From Aspergillus flavus (Eukaryota; Ascomycota; Eurotiomycetes; Eurotiales; Aspergillaceae), in assembly GCF_009017415.1 (NCBI RefSeq), contig NC_092403.1, positions 2,666,001 to 2,730,000 of the forward strand: 64,000 bases of DNA, written 5' to 3'. Below, in pieces: positions 32,170 to 43,563 of this stretch. The position numbers and the translations under genes were made by a program. The notes under the pieces were generated by a model that searched no databases, was not told the DNA's origin, and saw nothing but the letters and a program-made list of their open reading frames with translations. The stretch's first letter is position 1; each line of letters opens with the position of its first letter.

Positions 32170-32962
32170 CAACGTCTCACCTAGCGTCAATGGCCTGGGG
32201 AGAACCGGTATACGACGGACTTTGGGACGAAACCATCTCCTTCATACTCCCCGCGCAATAGGGGACACATTCGTTGAATTATTAAATATACATTCATAGG
32301 ACTACAAGCACTGCCTCGTCCCGGTCATTAATCCTTCAACCTTCACCCGGTCCCGTTACTGCATTTATCTGTTTGAGTTACTGCAGGAATGGCATTGCTA
32401 GACACGAAGGACATGAAACTGTCCTTACTACACTTCGATCCTTTGATTATGGGAGAAATGGTGATTTTCGCACTACAATGGTCCGCTTGTTCTGTTAAAG
32501 TGTGCCAGTCTCACGCCTACAGTGGACATCAGTTGGGGCTGGTCCAAGATAGTCCACTTAGATAAGACCTAGCGTAAGATCAGACTTAGCAACCTTCTCC
32601 ACCAAGTCAGCCTGTGTCTGAATCAAAACTACTAACGATGATTCTGGGCTCTGTTGGATAAAATGTCACCCAGGACCTCTACTTATACGGGTGTAAGTGA
32701 ACGTAATAATAGAAACTCTGTCCGAAGGCTATCCAGCACCAGTGTGATCCCTCAGCTGAGGGGTTGATCTTACAGGATGGTAATGCTATACCGATGTCGG
32801 TATAAAATAGGTCGATCAACCGGTGGGGCCGCCGCCCGTGGACATATATATTACTCGAGTGGCTTCCTGCTCAACGTGCAGCTGGCTTATCTGACTTCTC
32901 CCTTCCGGTACATGTTTTTCAAACCCAGTCGTCTCACCAGTACCTCCACAGCAGAGTGGAAG
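32170..32962. other. Intergenic with TATA box for the BBE gene
   Basis: TATAAAATA at 32801-32809 lies about 160 bases before the chosen ATG (32963). No gene was seen in this interval. Confidence 0.45.
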
Positions 32963-34370
32963 ATGGACCAATTTTTCAAATTTCTGGCGGTAAATCCACG
33001 TATTAAGTATGCCAGGCCAACGTGGCCTGATTTCGGTGGTTGGCGTGCTGGTTTTGTAGTTGATGAAGATACCATCCCCGCAGTGATTGTGCGCCCGCGC
33101 TTCGCCGAAGACGTTGCAGCCTTGGTCTCCGTCCTTGCCACAAACAACGTTCCCTTTTCCGTTCGTGTTGGTGGTCATGACATGTTTGGACGCTCACAAA
33201 TACACGATGCTGTTACCATTGATCTCCGCGAGATCGCATATGTTGACATAGACCACACTGGTCATACCGCACGTCTGGGTGGTGGTATACTTGTTGCAGG
33301 CTTGATTAAAGAGCTGGAGAAAGACAACCTGGTGACACCACATGGCGTGATACCTGGCGTGGGATATGTGGGTTGGGCAACCCACGGCGGGTATGGCCTC
33401 CTCAGCACTCAGTATGGGTTAGGGGTGGACCAGATTCTGGATGCCCAGGTGGTGGATTGTGAAGGCCGCATTCGCCATGCAGATAAAGATATGTTGAAAG
33501 CCATCCGAGGAGCTGGAGGATTGTTAGGCATTATTGTCGAGGTCACGATCAAGGTGTATCCGTTGGGCCAGGTCAGTGAAGCGTCCCCTTCTCGTACGTA
33601 ACACCTAGTCTCATGGCACGGATATCAAGGTTCTTGCTGGCGCTATTATATATGAGTCCAGCAACCTGAGTGCGGCCATCAGGCATTACAACAATGGTTA
33701 TCACCAGCTAAAACAAGACTACCTGCCCTCCTCCCTGAGCCTCTACCAGTCCGTTATGAACGGACCCTCTGGCAAAGCATTGACAGTATTGTTTTGCTGG
33801 GCATCTTCAGATATGGAGACTGGGTTACTTTGGTTATCCAAAGTTCAAGCCTTCTCACCCGTGGCGATGTGTACTGTTTCCCCTACTACAATGGCAGCCT
33901 TCACCCTGGCAACTGAACTACTCATGCCTAAGAGTGTACATGGTACTATGTTGACAGCAAATATCCACGAGCTGACTCCAGAGGTCGTCGATGTTATTGG
34001 TTTCCATTCATCCCTGCAACCTAATGACTCGGCCATAGTTTTCGGTATACATGAATTACGCGTATGTACCCCAGTACCATCGCTGGACTCAGTCATATAT
34101 ACTCGGTCCCCACATTTCGTACTTGAGATAGGAGCCATTGTCGAAACACCACATCTGTTGCCCGATGCAATTAAGTGGGGCCAATCGTTCTATAACGCTG
34201 TCCACAAGACGGACCTGGCAAACATTATGCCTTCAACATATCTTCCCTTAACTGGCCCAGAGAAGGTCGATATGGGAGCAATCTACGGGCCTAACCTTGA
34301 GGTCCTGAGGGACATCAAACAGCGCTATGATCCACGGGACGTTTTCAGGCATGCGCTAGTAAAGGTGTGA
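32963..34370 (+). CDS. BBE-type FAD-linked oxidoreductase
   Basis: Two exons (32963-33571, 33630-34370) give 449 residues. The FAD-binding type 4 domain is clear: AVIVRPRFAEDVAALV, VRVGGHDMFGR (His for covalent FAD attachment), a GVGYVGWATHGGYGLLS glycine segment and AIRGAGGLLGIIVEVTIKVYP. The BBE C-terminal motif region ends the protein (IKQRYDPRDVF). The second covalent Cys of classic berberine-bridge enzymes is not seen, so FAD is likely held by His alone. An open frame extends upstream to 32777, but family proteins start near NPRIKY, supporting 32963. Such oxidases are common in fungal metabolite clusters. No signal peptide is obvious. Confidence 0.87.
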
Positions 34371-34950
34371 TTGTATCGAGACATTATATTTTATGCTGTT
34401 CTACGTCGCTTCACTATCAGACATCTTCTATTCCAGCTCTTACGCAGTGCACTCGAGGGTAGTTCCGTTGGAGGGGTTTTAAACACTATTGCCGGTGCTA
34501 AATGAGGTGATGATTAGGTTAGTAAATTGAACAAAACTAAAAATATCGAAAAGGATTACTTGGTTGAGAGTATATCTAACATTCAAGGCTCTACGTGGAT
34601 TCTACATAGAAGCAGACATCGTAGATTGGAACAAACAATATTAAGCGAGTTCTCTAATGTTTACACGTATTGAGCCTCCGGATGACAGAAACTGATATAC
34701 ACTTCAGGGCAGCCTCATCAATCGTTTCCCATTGACGCCAGTAGCAACCGGGCTACCTATCCCGTTGCCCTAAGCTCAATAGCTTTAATAAACAATAATA
34801 GTCTGCTAGACTAGTCTTTCAGCCACAGAGCTCCATTCGTACGATATGATAAAGCTTATACATTGACGTCAATCACACGATGGCTCCCCGGTTCCATTCA
34901 GGACTTCGAACTATACTTTCACCTAGAGTGCATCATAATTCTGAGTACTC
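34371..34950. other. Convergent intergenic spacer
   Basis: This spacer separates the 3' ends of the BBE gene and the ligase pseudogene. No gene seen. Confidence 0.4.
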
Positions 34951-36943
34951 TTACAGTTTTGATTCATTCTTTATAGTGTCTCTGATAATCCGTCGCAAAA
35001 TCTTGCCAGACTAGAGAGTCATCAGAAGCCAATACACGTTATCACATGCCCTTGTTAGTATCTAGTAAGACGTACCGGAGATCTGGGGATGTTGTTGGTG
35101 AAGACCACGCCACCTGTGAGTCTTTTGATCGTTGATACTCGGTTGTTGACGAATTGCAAGATGTCGTCCGAGGTGACGGAAGTTTCGGGTGCTGCCACAA
35201 TGTAGGCACGGGGGTGCTCCTCGTGGTCTCTATCTCTATCAGTCCCCAAACCCTGATCCAACTCTTACAAAACTGTATCAAGTCTTACTTTCTCACACCG
35301 ATGACGGCAGCATCCCTGACAGCAGGGTGATCGAGAAGGAGTGCTTCCAGCTCAGCAGGCCAGACCTGGACGCCCTTGAAATTAATCATTTCCTGCCACA
35401 AGATGTCAGCTCTCATCGGCTTTAATCCCTCGTCCACTGTGACTTGCCTTCTTTCGGTCCACGACGTAATACCACCCATTCTCATCCTGGCGGACCACAT
35501 CCCCTGTCCTCAACCATCCGTCCGAGGTAATCGTCTCATGGGTCGCCTTGTTATTTCGCCAGTAACCCTTCATAAGGTTTGGACCCCGAAACCATATTTC
35601 CCCGCTTTGTCCCGGTTCAACCTCATTTTCATCATCATCCATCAGCCTGATCTCGCAGTTCGGCATTGGCTCTCCAACGGAGCCAGCTACGGCCGTTAGG
35701 GTAGGATCCCACCCGATTGTATTACAGCAGGATCTACGGGCAAAGCCAGTAAGGGCATAGACTTAAAGCTATGCTAAGTGGGACTGGGCGAAAGGGATGA
35801 GACGAACTCAGTTGACGCAAGCCCCTGCTTGATGTTGACTTGGCCTTCGGGCCAAAGCGACTCCTACTGAAAGGTCGGTTCGGGACCTAACGGTGCTGCA
35901 CACGAAAAGGTCTTGGTGACGCTGTTGAGATCGTATTTGCCACTCTTCACTGCAGGGTCCTTGGTCATGGCCACTATGATCGGGGGCACGAGGTGCAGTT
36001 CCGTGATACGATACTTCTCGATGCTTTCCAACATACAGTGAATCTCGTACTGTCGCATGATATATGAAGGGACCTGTCTCGCGATAGAGATGGTGCAGAA
36101 ATAACATAATGCCAGGCCGTGGTAGAGTGGAATAGTGCACAGCCACCTGGAATTCTTGGCTGCCAGCTCCTTCGTGCGGAGGTTGGGATCAAGGCTCATG
36201 ACGAAATCTGTCTGGACACAGTTGGCAAGGATGCCATAATGCGAGACCTCTGCTGCTTTGGGGAGACCAGTTGTGCTGCCAATCGTCAAGTTCGGGTGAC
36301 TGGAGATCATGGGAAGGCTCAGGATAACTAACCCAGATGTCATTATCATATAGACGGTGGTCAACTTCGATTCACTTGGGGTTAGTCTCTTCCAATAGAA
36401 GCTTCGGCCTATCTCTGTCGATGCCAATAAATTCTTCCAGTGCTTTACCCCCGTTTTAAAATCATCATTGCCGCTGCCATCCTTGGCAAGCGGAGCATGA
36501 TTAAACACGTAAACCCGCTCCCACCCAATACCTACAATTTCGGCGGCCTCCAGAGCGCAGACCAGAGTTTCTTGGCTTGCCAGAATAAAGTGTGGCGTGG
36601 TGAGCTTGAACTGATAGGCCAGCTCGCGCGCATTTGAGTGTGGGTTCGCGGACTGGTATATGCCGCTGGCCATGATAACGCCAAGATTGATTACAGGGAA
36701 CATGACGTTGTTACCGCTAAGAAGAAGAACTCGGTCACCTTCTTCTAACCCTGCGGCTTGTAGTCCTGCAGCCAAGCCCTGGGACCAGGGACGGAGTTCG
36801 GTCCAGGTCATGGATAACGTCTCGGGGTCTTCGGCATCAGCAAAGGCGAGAGCATCGCCTAGAGAAGTTGTAGGGTCTCCGAAGAGTTAGGTAGGGATGT
36901 CGACTTCCGGAACAGACACGTTCCACCGTGATCTCTGTGGCAT
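34951..36943 (-). pseudogene. 4-coumarate-CoA-ligase-like AMP-binding enzyme with two stops
   Basis: The minus strand encodes an adenylate-forming acyl-CoA ligase from the ATG at 36943 to TAA at 34951. Visible blocks are TSGTTGLPKAAEVSH (P-loop, restored by an intron at 36332-36276), [70 protein letters not shown], and SGKILRR with the catalytic lysine. TAA at 36887-36889 interrupts codon 19 and TAG at 35864-35866 lies after PLGPEPTFQ. The region around the expected GWGMTE motif (35.73-35.82 kb) is also degraded. The remaining introns are clean, including one with a GC donor (35447-35393). The enzyme would activate an aryl or fatty acid; this allele is dead unless the stops are errors. Confidence 0.85.
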
Positions 36944-39084
36944 GGCTATATGCTTTACTTGCACATTAATACTGATATAATTGATGGATAAAGAGTCGAA
37001 AATGAAGCAATCGTAATCTTGCACATTTTCGTAAACTACCGAAGCTTCCAATATCGGGCGTTTTACATCACGTGCGCCGGTGAAAGTTTGATTAGCCTGA
37101 GCTCTGGTATTACACAAAAATAGTTGAGATACTGAAGCATTAATATCGATCATGGTGTAAGTCCTCTATGATATTACCGTTATAGGCCCTTTCAGTGGGC
37201 TTTAGGGAGGGTCGTCTCAGAACCCGCGATTTGCCGAGGTCTTAAGAATTGCAAGTTAAAGCTGGACCCTATACGGTACAGAGCGCTACCGGGCTCTGAT
37301 GTAGAACCGTTTAAATATACCAGACAGAAACATGTATTTTCTCTGGAAGGCTCGCTGACATGTCATTTCAGAAAACATAGCGTACAGGACAAAGGATTGC
37401 CCTTCGAGTCGACGACACTTTTGTGTATCAGCTTCTCATGACCGCATGGTAGTATGTATCTCCGCACATCCTTATATGTTATTTATCTTGTCTATTCCGT
37501 ACTTGTTTAAGTTTTACCTTCCCACTACCAATAGCCTACCTGAAGAATATATTCCAAGGCAGTGCCCGGTGGCTCTGACCTGATTGCATTCCGATCGAGC
37601 AGTGAAACGTGATGGCCTAATGCCCACTCGGTTAGCGTAAATCATATACCCAGTTCATCTTCCGAGAAGAGATGACATGTAATACTGCTCTCGTGATTTG
37701 TTCAGTAGAAAACAATAGCGTTAGACCAGTCACGTCAATACCATATATTCAGAACCTCTGCTGCTTTGGCAATCTATGTCAGTAATCGTTTATTTATACC
37801 CTTCACTTTGCCCGATTACTTTTTTCTCTTTACCTTTCTTTTCTTCCCCAGCAGTTTCTGTCGTACCGGGAGGTCCCCAGTTTGTTCGCGTCCTGCGAGG
37901 TAGTCTGAAGCAGCATCGGATTACCCGAGCGTGTGTCCCATGGTAGGCTTCGCTTTGCGTGTCCGATGGATTATGGACGTCCCCAACTGGTACGGCCCAA
38001 ATCCAACATTGGTCGCGAATACGTTTGCATGCTACAATCAGAACCGTAGGCCCAGCAACACAGTGGAGGGGCACCATAAGGGCTGTCTGGTCAATAAGCA
38101 AAGCAATAATAGTTATAATAAAAGCAACAAAGTAAAGCGGGAGAACATATAACAGTCGGCACTCGTTCAGGTCTCACAGTCTTCAATCGACTGACTCTTC
38201 ATACGGGTTCAAGCCCCGGTCTTGAGAACGAGGTTATTAGGGGTGATCAACGTACATAATACTTTAACCTGCCGAAAAGGATACGTACAATGACACAAAT
38301 ATTGTCTAATGGGAATCTCAGCTAATGAGTTGCCCTCTTGCCCGTCCTTTTTCTTGTTTCTTTATGTGTTTCATTTGATGTGAGTAATATATATACTTCG
38401 ACGAAAATAATAAACTAGACCCCTAAGTATACCGGTGATTTGTATGTCCTTGATATCGTTGTAATAAACTACCCGTTTGCCTCACCCCAATCTTCACCAT
38501 TGCATACCCTTTTGTAAGTTGTGAAAGCAAATCTCAAGCAAGTCGCATATTAAGTAGCAATATAGAGGAAAATCGATTCACATGAAGGAAATAACGTTTC
38601 AGGTGATAAATGATGAACGATTTTTGAGGCTTTCCCAATTCGCAAGGCATACCGAATTCGGTATCCTTTGCACGCGGACCAATCATAATGGGGAAAGTGG
38701 AGACTAGCAAATATTCAGATTCCCATCATTTGGCCAAGACCTCGATTTAGGCTCCTTTAACAGGTTTCCGAGAAATGATCATCGCTAGGATGGATATCCT
38801 CTGAGTACTAATCCGGGTGGATCTCGTCGATCTCTCTCTCACGTTGACACAGAAAAAAGATGTGATTGATTAAAGGCAGGACTACTAATCAATAATGGAA
38901 GCCTGATACCATTCGCGGGGAAATGTTGGGGAAAATGATCCACACCTCGGTTGCACTTCTATTTAGTTCACATGTTGGACGGTTGACTAGTGCTAGTGTA
39001 ATAGAAAAGATGGAGGGGTCTCGAGTATAAACGCGATGATGCCCAGTTTCTTCACCCGTAGCCTTACAACGCATCCCCTTCGAG
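36944..39084. other. 2.1-kb intergenic region
   Basis: No gene was accepted. Near 38164-38230 there is a tRNA-Leu-like 3' fragment (see rejected items). The last ~150 bases are the presumed promoter of the hydroxylase gene. Confidence 0.4.
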
Positions 39085-40131
39085 ATGGCTACAATTACAC
39101 GAAACCCGTTGGACTCGATGAAGTCCACTTGGCGTTCTTGGGATAGGACGCAGTGGACCGCAGCCCACTGGCTTATCGAAACCCTAAATATACACCATAT
39201 CGATCTTGATAAAGAGGTCCCGATTCACCAGAAGACAGACAAGGTTCCTTACGCCCCAGAGCTACAATTCCATCGTTGGGTCCTCATCCACGCCAGTATC
39301 CCACTCATCATTCACCAGCTCTACATCAACTATATCGGTCAGCCCTCGGCGCTGCTGGTCTTCATCTTTTACAGCCTATCCCTGGAATTGATTGCTATCC
39401 ACGAAGTACATGTCCTGCGCCGCGTCGGGCACAAGATCGGGTTCTTTGATGGCGATAAGCATCCTCGCGATGGTGTGCCTGATGTTGGAGTACGAAAGAC
39501 GGTCCAGACACTCCTGTCAGTTATATTTCTACGTCCGATGGCCACAGTAATCATCTCCTATCGCGCAGATGAACCCCCGTCGTCGATCCGGTGGTTTTGG
39601 CTCATCTTCGAAACCGGCGTCTACGCAGTCGTGCTCGACTTCTGGTATTACCTATTTCACCGCTCTGCACACGAGACAGAATTTCTATGGCAGTTCCACC
39701 GCAGACACCACTTGACAAAACACCCTAATCCTCTCTTGACGGCGTACGCGGACCTCGTACAGGAGTTCTTCGATCTTGTCGGTACACCTCTGATCACATA
39801 TGGGACAATGAAGCTGATGGGCTTCCCCATGGGATTCTACGAGTGGTGGTTCTGCCAACAGTATATCATCTTCACAGAGATTTTGGGTCACAGTGGTCTG
39901 CGGATGATCGCCACAGCGGTCAATCCCTGGACCTCATTTTTAAGGCTATTTGATATGGAGCTCTTGCTCGAGGACCATGACCTGCACCATCGCAAGGGCT
40001 GGAAGAGCAGCTATAATTATGGGAAGCAGACCCGTGTGTGGGATCGCTTGTTCAACACATGCACGACTCGTATAGAGGGGCACCGGGATAATATTGACTA
40101 TATCAACACTGCCGAAATCCCGTTGCATTGA
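39085..40131 (+). CDS. Fatty acid hydroxylase / sterol desaturase superfamily enzyme
   Basis: A single exon gives 348 residues. Hydrophobic segments lie near residues 70-110, 145-165 and 175-200. The di-iron histidine clusters are complete and ordered: HRSAH after WYYLF, HRRHH after FLWQF, a lone His in EILGHSG, and HDLHHR near residue 295. These define the membrane-bound fatty acid hydroxylase/sterol desaturase superfamily (ERG3/ERG25/SUR2 relatives). The protein should sit in the ER membrane and hydroxylate or desaturate a lipid-like or metabolite substrate. Its place beside a BBE oxidase and a CoA ligase suggests a tailoring role; this is inference. Confidence 0.88.
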   Translation: MATITRNPLDSMKSTWRSWDRTQWTAAHWLIETLNIHHIDLDKEVPIHQKTDKVPYAPELQFHRWVLIHASIPLIIHQLYINYIGQPSALLVFIFYSLSLELIAIHEVHVLRRVGHKIGFFDGDKHPRDGVPDVGVRKTVQTLLSVIFLRPMATVIISYRADEPPSSIRWFWLIFETGVYAVVLDFWYYLFHRSAHETEFLWQFHRRHHLTKHPNPLLTAYADLVQEFFDLVGTPLITYGTMKLMGFPMGFYEWWFCQQYIIFTEILGHSGLRMIATAVNPWTSFLRLFDMELLLEDHDLHHRKGWKSSYNYGKQTRVWDRLFNTCTTRIEGHRDNIDYINTAEIPLH

Positions 40132-40864
40132 TTTGGTCTGCACGGCTTTCCCTGGTTCAACGAAAGAGGAACGGTTATATTGTCCATATCTTATGTATAC
40201 CTGAGTGATAGATATATGTTATGAGTTTCTTCAAGACCTATGTTTCGGTGGCAATACTTTCCCTGTCGTCTGGTATCCTTGCGTAGCCGTACATTCTCCA
40301 GAACGATCATGCTTAAGATTGTTCCCAAGCTGAACGGTATAAGAATAGGGATGATTGGATCAGGTGTGACATGTTGAGGACATCATGATTGAGGGTCTAG
40401 TGTTCGTCGGATTTCGGCGTTTGCAGATGTGGGGTATCATCCACGGGCGATGCAGTCCAATAGATGCGACCTTAGGATTACAGGTGAATGTGTACCGTAA
40501 CCCGGAACGGAATAGCTTGCTACTTAGTACGCTGATATGGGCTTCTCTATAATCCTCATGAAGCTGTCTAAATATCGTCAGTAATTAGACGGGGTATCGT
40601 CTTGGTCATTCTAAACGCCGAAGACCGAAATAGGTACTCATGATCTCCCTATAAAGCCATTTCAAAAGAACTGTGCCCGTTACTGTAGTCCTTTAACTAC
40701 TGTCAAATGGATTAGAAGTATCTCGCCAATTCCACTGAAGAAAGTCTAGCTCACTCTTTGGTATTTGTGTTATCTTGAGAAGCCATAGTTGTCACTTAGC
40801 TGGTACCTGGGATCGTTTATTGCTCGATCAGAATCACGGATAACCAGAATCTATCGGCACCAGA
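40132..40864. other. Intergenic, no gene seen
   Basis: This covers the 3' flank of the hydroxylase gene and the upstream region of the M20 gene. No conserved frame is visible. Confidence 0.4.
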
Positions 40865-42440
40865 ATGACACAAATTACAAGTAACTTGTCCTCGCCACTT
40901 CAAACTCCTGGTCAACAGACCGGGTGTACCCTCGATGTCATTGTGCACGCAATCGACGCTCACGACAAAGAGCTACAGTTAATTAACGAACAGGTATGAT
41001 ATAGCCTTCGTGTGGAAACCACTGCCCGAGCGTGGAAATTGTCATTAACATTTGCCCACAGATACACAAAAACCCTGAACTTGCTTTTGAAGAATTCAAG
41101 GCACATGACAATATAACTACCCTGCTTGAAGACCTTGGCTTCTCGGTAACAAAGCATGCTTACGGCCTCGCGACTGCCTTTGTCGCAGAATATGGAAGCG
41201 GAGGACGCGTGGTAGCCTTCAATGCCGAATATGACGCCCTTCCTGGAATAGGCCACGCATGCGGCCATAATCTCATTGCGACCTCCTCGATAGGCGCTTT
41301 CCTTGGTGTGGTCGCCGCCTTAAAAGCATCCACGCTTCCTGGTAGAGTTCGACTGATTGGCACACCGGCAGAGGAAGACGGCGGTGGTAAGATCAAGCTC
41401 ATCGAGGCTGGAGCATACGAAGACGTCGATGCGTGTCTTATGGTTCATCCCGCAGCTCATAAACGGTTCCCAGATGGTGTCACAGGTGTTTCATATGTCA
41501 CGTCGAATGCAATCGTCAAATTTAGAGCCCGCTTCACTGGCAAACCAGCTCACGCGGCGGGAGCACCGTGGCGCGGCGGGAGCACCGTGGCAGGGCGTCA
41601 ATGCGCTCGACGCGGTCTGTTTATCCTACAATGGAGTTTCAATGTTAAGGCAACAAATACAGCCCCACGAGAGAATCCATGGTGTGATTGTCGAGGGTGG
41701 AACGAAGCCTAATGTTATCACGGCCAGTGGAACCGTGGACTACTTTTGTAGAAGCACGAGTTTGGAAGAAGCCGAGGCTCTGAAGGATAGAGTTATAAAG
41801 TGCTTTGACGGGGCTGCAATCGCAACAGGCTGCTTGGTTGAATATGAAACGTGAGTACAAAGTGCAAAGCAAGCCACTACCATCCTAAGCACTGATATCA
41901 AACAATACCGAGATTGTTAACGGGGCATTCATTTGCCGCAGTCGCGAGGCGTACGCGGATCTTAGGCCAAATAAGTCTCTTTGTGCTAACTATGATTCTG
42001 CAATGGCAACGCTTGGCTTCCCAGTTGCGAGTTCTGGAGCCACGCAGCCCGGTTCAACTGACATGGGTAAGTCATTGTTCTCCGTGAATGGAAGATTTCG
42101 ATATCACTCTCTCCCTATCGATATTCATTCATTCAATATTAAGCCCTGCGAAACGGTCCAAGCAAACATACTGATTGCCATCTGCACTCTAGGCAACGTA
42201 ACGTACGTCTGTCCTGGGTTCCATGGCGGGTTCGCTGTTCCGGCCGATCCAGGGGCATTCAACCATACCCCTAGCTTCACTAAGGCAGCTGGAACAAGCA
42301 AAGCCTATGAACTCGCCCTAAACACTGCGAAGGGTATGGCTGTTGTGGGGTGGAATGTCCTATCCGATGATAGCCTAGCGGAGAGTGTTAGAAATGACTT
42401 TGAGGAGGATAAGAAGATACGGCAGGCGTCTCGCCGTTAG
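40865..42440 (+). pseudogene. M20D-type amidohydrolase disrupted by a 19-bp duplication
   Basis: Four exons can be read: 40865-40993, 41062-41850, 41942-42066 and 42193-42440. The family signs of M20D amidohydrolases (peptidase/aminoacylase type, metal-dependent) are IHKNPELAFEE, FNAEYDALPGIGHACGHNLIA (metal ligands), GTPAEEDGGGKIKLIEAG, AHAAGAPW in the dimerisation domain, VEGGTKPNVI and STDMGNVTYVCPGFH. The reading frame is correct up to AHAAGAPW and again from GVNALDAVCLSYNG. Between them an exact 19-bp tandem repeat shifts the frame by one. Removing one copy would restore the family pattern, so this is a recent lesion. Otherwise the gene looks intact. Confidence 0.85.
41554..41591 (+). 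repeat. 19-bp perfect tandem duplication
   Basis: Positions 41554-41572 are repeated exactly at 41573-41591. Nineteen is not a multiple of three, so the M20 reading frame shifts. Identity of the copies points to a recent slippage or duplication event. Confidence 0.95.
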
Positions 42441-43408
42441 GTTCTCTGGCTAATTGTGACTTATTATCTGATCTTTAGATGCTTGAGGGAATATAAGTAT
42501 GGATTTTTATAGGACTAGTTGGTTATATGGACATATTCAGGGCGTGAATGGCTAGGTTGCACGTAACAGTAAGGTTGTGGCAATGCTCACGCGTTGTCCC
42601 TACTAAGAATCTCGTGTATATGTTTGTCACCTGTTGAATAGCTCGCTCTGTAAAGTGCTGTATGTGAAAAGATATATCGATGGAATTGCTGCTATTTTAG
42701 AGTCCGGTCTACAACGGACACGATGAACTCTAATTATAGTGATAGTATACCACACTAAAATTACAACTTCTCTATATACATCTAGAATCATTATAATGAC
42801 CACTCCATTATACAGAACATGCGAAATTATCAGACGGGAATGATTTTGGCGAATGTGGTATGCGTTGCCTCTTTGACAGCAGATCTTCAACGTTTGTGCA
42901 ACCTCTTCAAAGACGGGGGATCAGCAAATAAAATTAGTTCAGTGAAACCGTGACTACCGAGACCGGAAGGTCTCAGTGGTTTCTTGTATTCGATAACTTG
43001 ACGAGATTAGATCCGTAGCAATTCGTAAGTATTTGCTTGCTGCAATCTCGGGTCATGTTATCCTGGCAAGTCGTGAACAGGCAGTGATCGCAAGTAAAGC
43101 CGAGGAAGGCCAAGAATATAATGTAGGACGAACCGATGTATCCAGGGGCCCAAATGCTCTGTATCACTGACCAAGTCCTGCTGAGTTAGCCAATCACCCT
43201 TTTTCGTGAACTAAAGTGAAAGAGTAATTTATTACCACCTAGAATCACTCAGGCCTGCAGATTTTCAACATGGAACGTACATACGAGGTGAGATATGAAC
43301 ACATACTTTGCTTCTGTATAGTGTTAATGATGAATAGAACGCACTGAAGCTCTTAGAGACGTGAAAGCGAAAAGGCTGACTGGCAGCCCCTGCCGTATCC
43401 ACGAAATA
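42441..43408. other. Intergenic, AT-leaning
   Basis: No gene seen between the M20 gene and the small MITE. Confidence 0.4.
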
Positions 43409-43563
43409 ACTGGTAATCTAATTCTATCTAATTTTATAAATAGTTTTATCATACTTAAACATCTATGTAGTTATACAACGGCTCAAGATTCTTTAACTAG
43501 ATTTAGGCTATAGAAGTGCACTCCTACTCAAAACCGCCTAGGAGAGCGGGGTAGATTACCAGT
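43409..43563. mobile_element. 155-bp MITE with perfect 12-bp TIRs and TA target duplication
   Basis: ACTGGTAATCTA at 43409-43420 is the exact reverse complement of TAGATTACCAGT at 43552-43563. TA stands directly outside each end (43407-43408 and 43564-43565), as expected for Tc1/mariner-type insertion. The interior is AT-rich and non-coding. Its TIR differs from that of the element at 24.8 kb, so the two belong to different families. Confidence 0.7.

Noticed and set aside
38164..38230. tRNA-Leu-like stretch (CGTTCAGG region and a GGTTCAAGCCC B box)
   Set aside because: No D arm or matching acceptor stem could be found; at most a 3' tRNA fragment.
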